DNA of 5,850 nucleotides. It comes from Gammaproteobacteria bacterium. Lineage in GTDB: Bacteria; Pseudomonadota; Gammaproteobacteria; SZUA-229. The notes below the pieces were generated by a model. It saw only the letters and a program-made list of their open reading frames with translations, had not been told where the DNA came from and ran no database searches. Shown here piece by piece: positions 5,762-5,850 of the stretch. A program made the translations under genes and the position numbers. Within the stretch, counting starts at the first letter, position 1. Each line of letters opens with the position of its first letter. The stretch is taken from assembly GCA_024278435.1 (NCBI GenBank), contig JAJRTD010000049.1, forward strand, positions 1 through 5,850, given 5' to 3'.

Positions 5762-5850
5762 CTATTCATCCGGCAATAACGCATTGCGTAAATCATAAAC
5801 TATACGATGCGTGTTATGACAACGGGCACAAACGGTTACTGCAATTTCGC
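5762..5850 (-). CDS. Possible C-terminal fragment of an unidentified CxxCH protein (runs off the window)
   Basis: An open minus-strand frame enters at the right edge and ends with TAG at 5762-5764, giving 28 residues whose core is VCARCHNTHRIVYDLRNA. The C-A-R-C-H pattern fits two quite different families. One is an HNH endonuclease or zinc-binding tail (typical pattern C-x2-C-H-x3-H, here H-x2-H, slightly off). The other is a c-type haem site (CxxCH). The short charged end after it looks like a natural C-terminus. With only 28 residues the frame could also be fortuitous. The upstream part beyond the window would decide. Confidence 0.35.
   Translation of the reverse strand, partial: EIAVTVCARCHNTHRIVYDLRNALLPDE

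Overview
The window looks like chromosomal DNA of a Gram-negative bacterium, most likely a gammaproteobacterium. It carries a FabV-type enoyl-ACP reductase, a lipoprotein with a clear lipobox, a signal-peptide-bearing outer-membrane beta-barrel candidate and a large AsmA-family protein. All of these presuppose a double-membrane envelope. Base composition is moderate and fairly even, and no phage, integrase or intact transposase gene is visible. The genus cannot be determined from the sequence alone.

Layout: every confident gene lies on the minus strand, so transcription runs right to left. At the right edge (5762-5850) is the possible C-terminus of an unidentified protein with a C-x-x-C-H motif. 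A 313-base non-coding stretch (5538-5850, counting that tail) follows, holding a GGGG/CCCC-bounded imperfect inverted repeat, two weak promoter candidates and a 10-bp perfect palindrome. Next is the AsmA-like gene (3051-5537). Then comes a 278-base gap (2773-3050) with a triple CACAGAG repeat of the dispersed 'CACAGAGGCACAGAG' kind and a weak hairpin. A two-gene operon follows: a putative beta-barrel protein (1801-2772) overlapping by ATGA a small lipoprotein gene (1424-1804). After a 173-base gap with GC-rich hairpins comes fabV (54-1250), whose stop codon lies inside the loop of a 9-bp perfect hairpin.

How the genes fit together: FabV performs the last step of fatty-acid elongation. AsmA-family proteins are linked to phospholipid transport and outer-membrane assembly. 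The beta-barrel and lipoprotein probably both reside in the outer membrane. The common theme is envelope and membrane lipids, but the gaps between units suggest separate transcripts. Only the beta-barrel/lipoprotein pair is clearly co-transcribed. That pair is the least understood part of the window and the best candidate for something undescribed.
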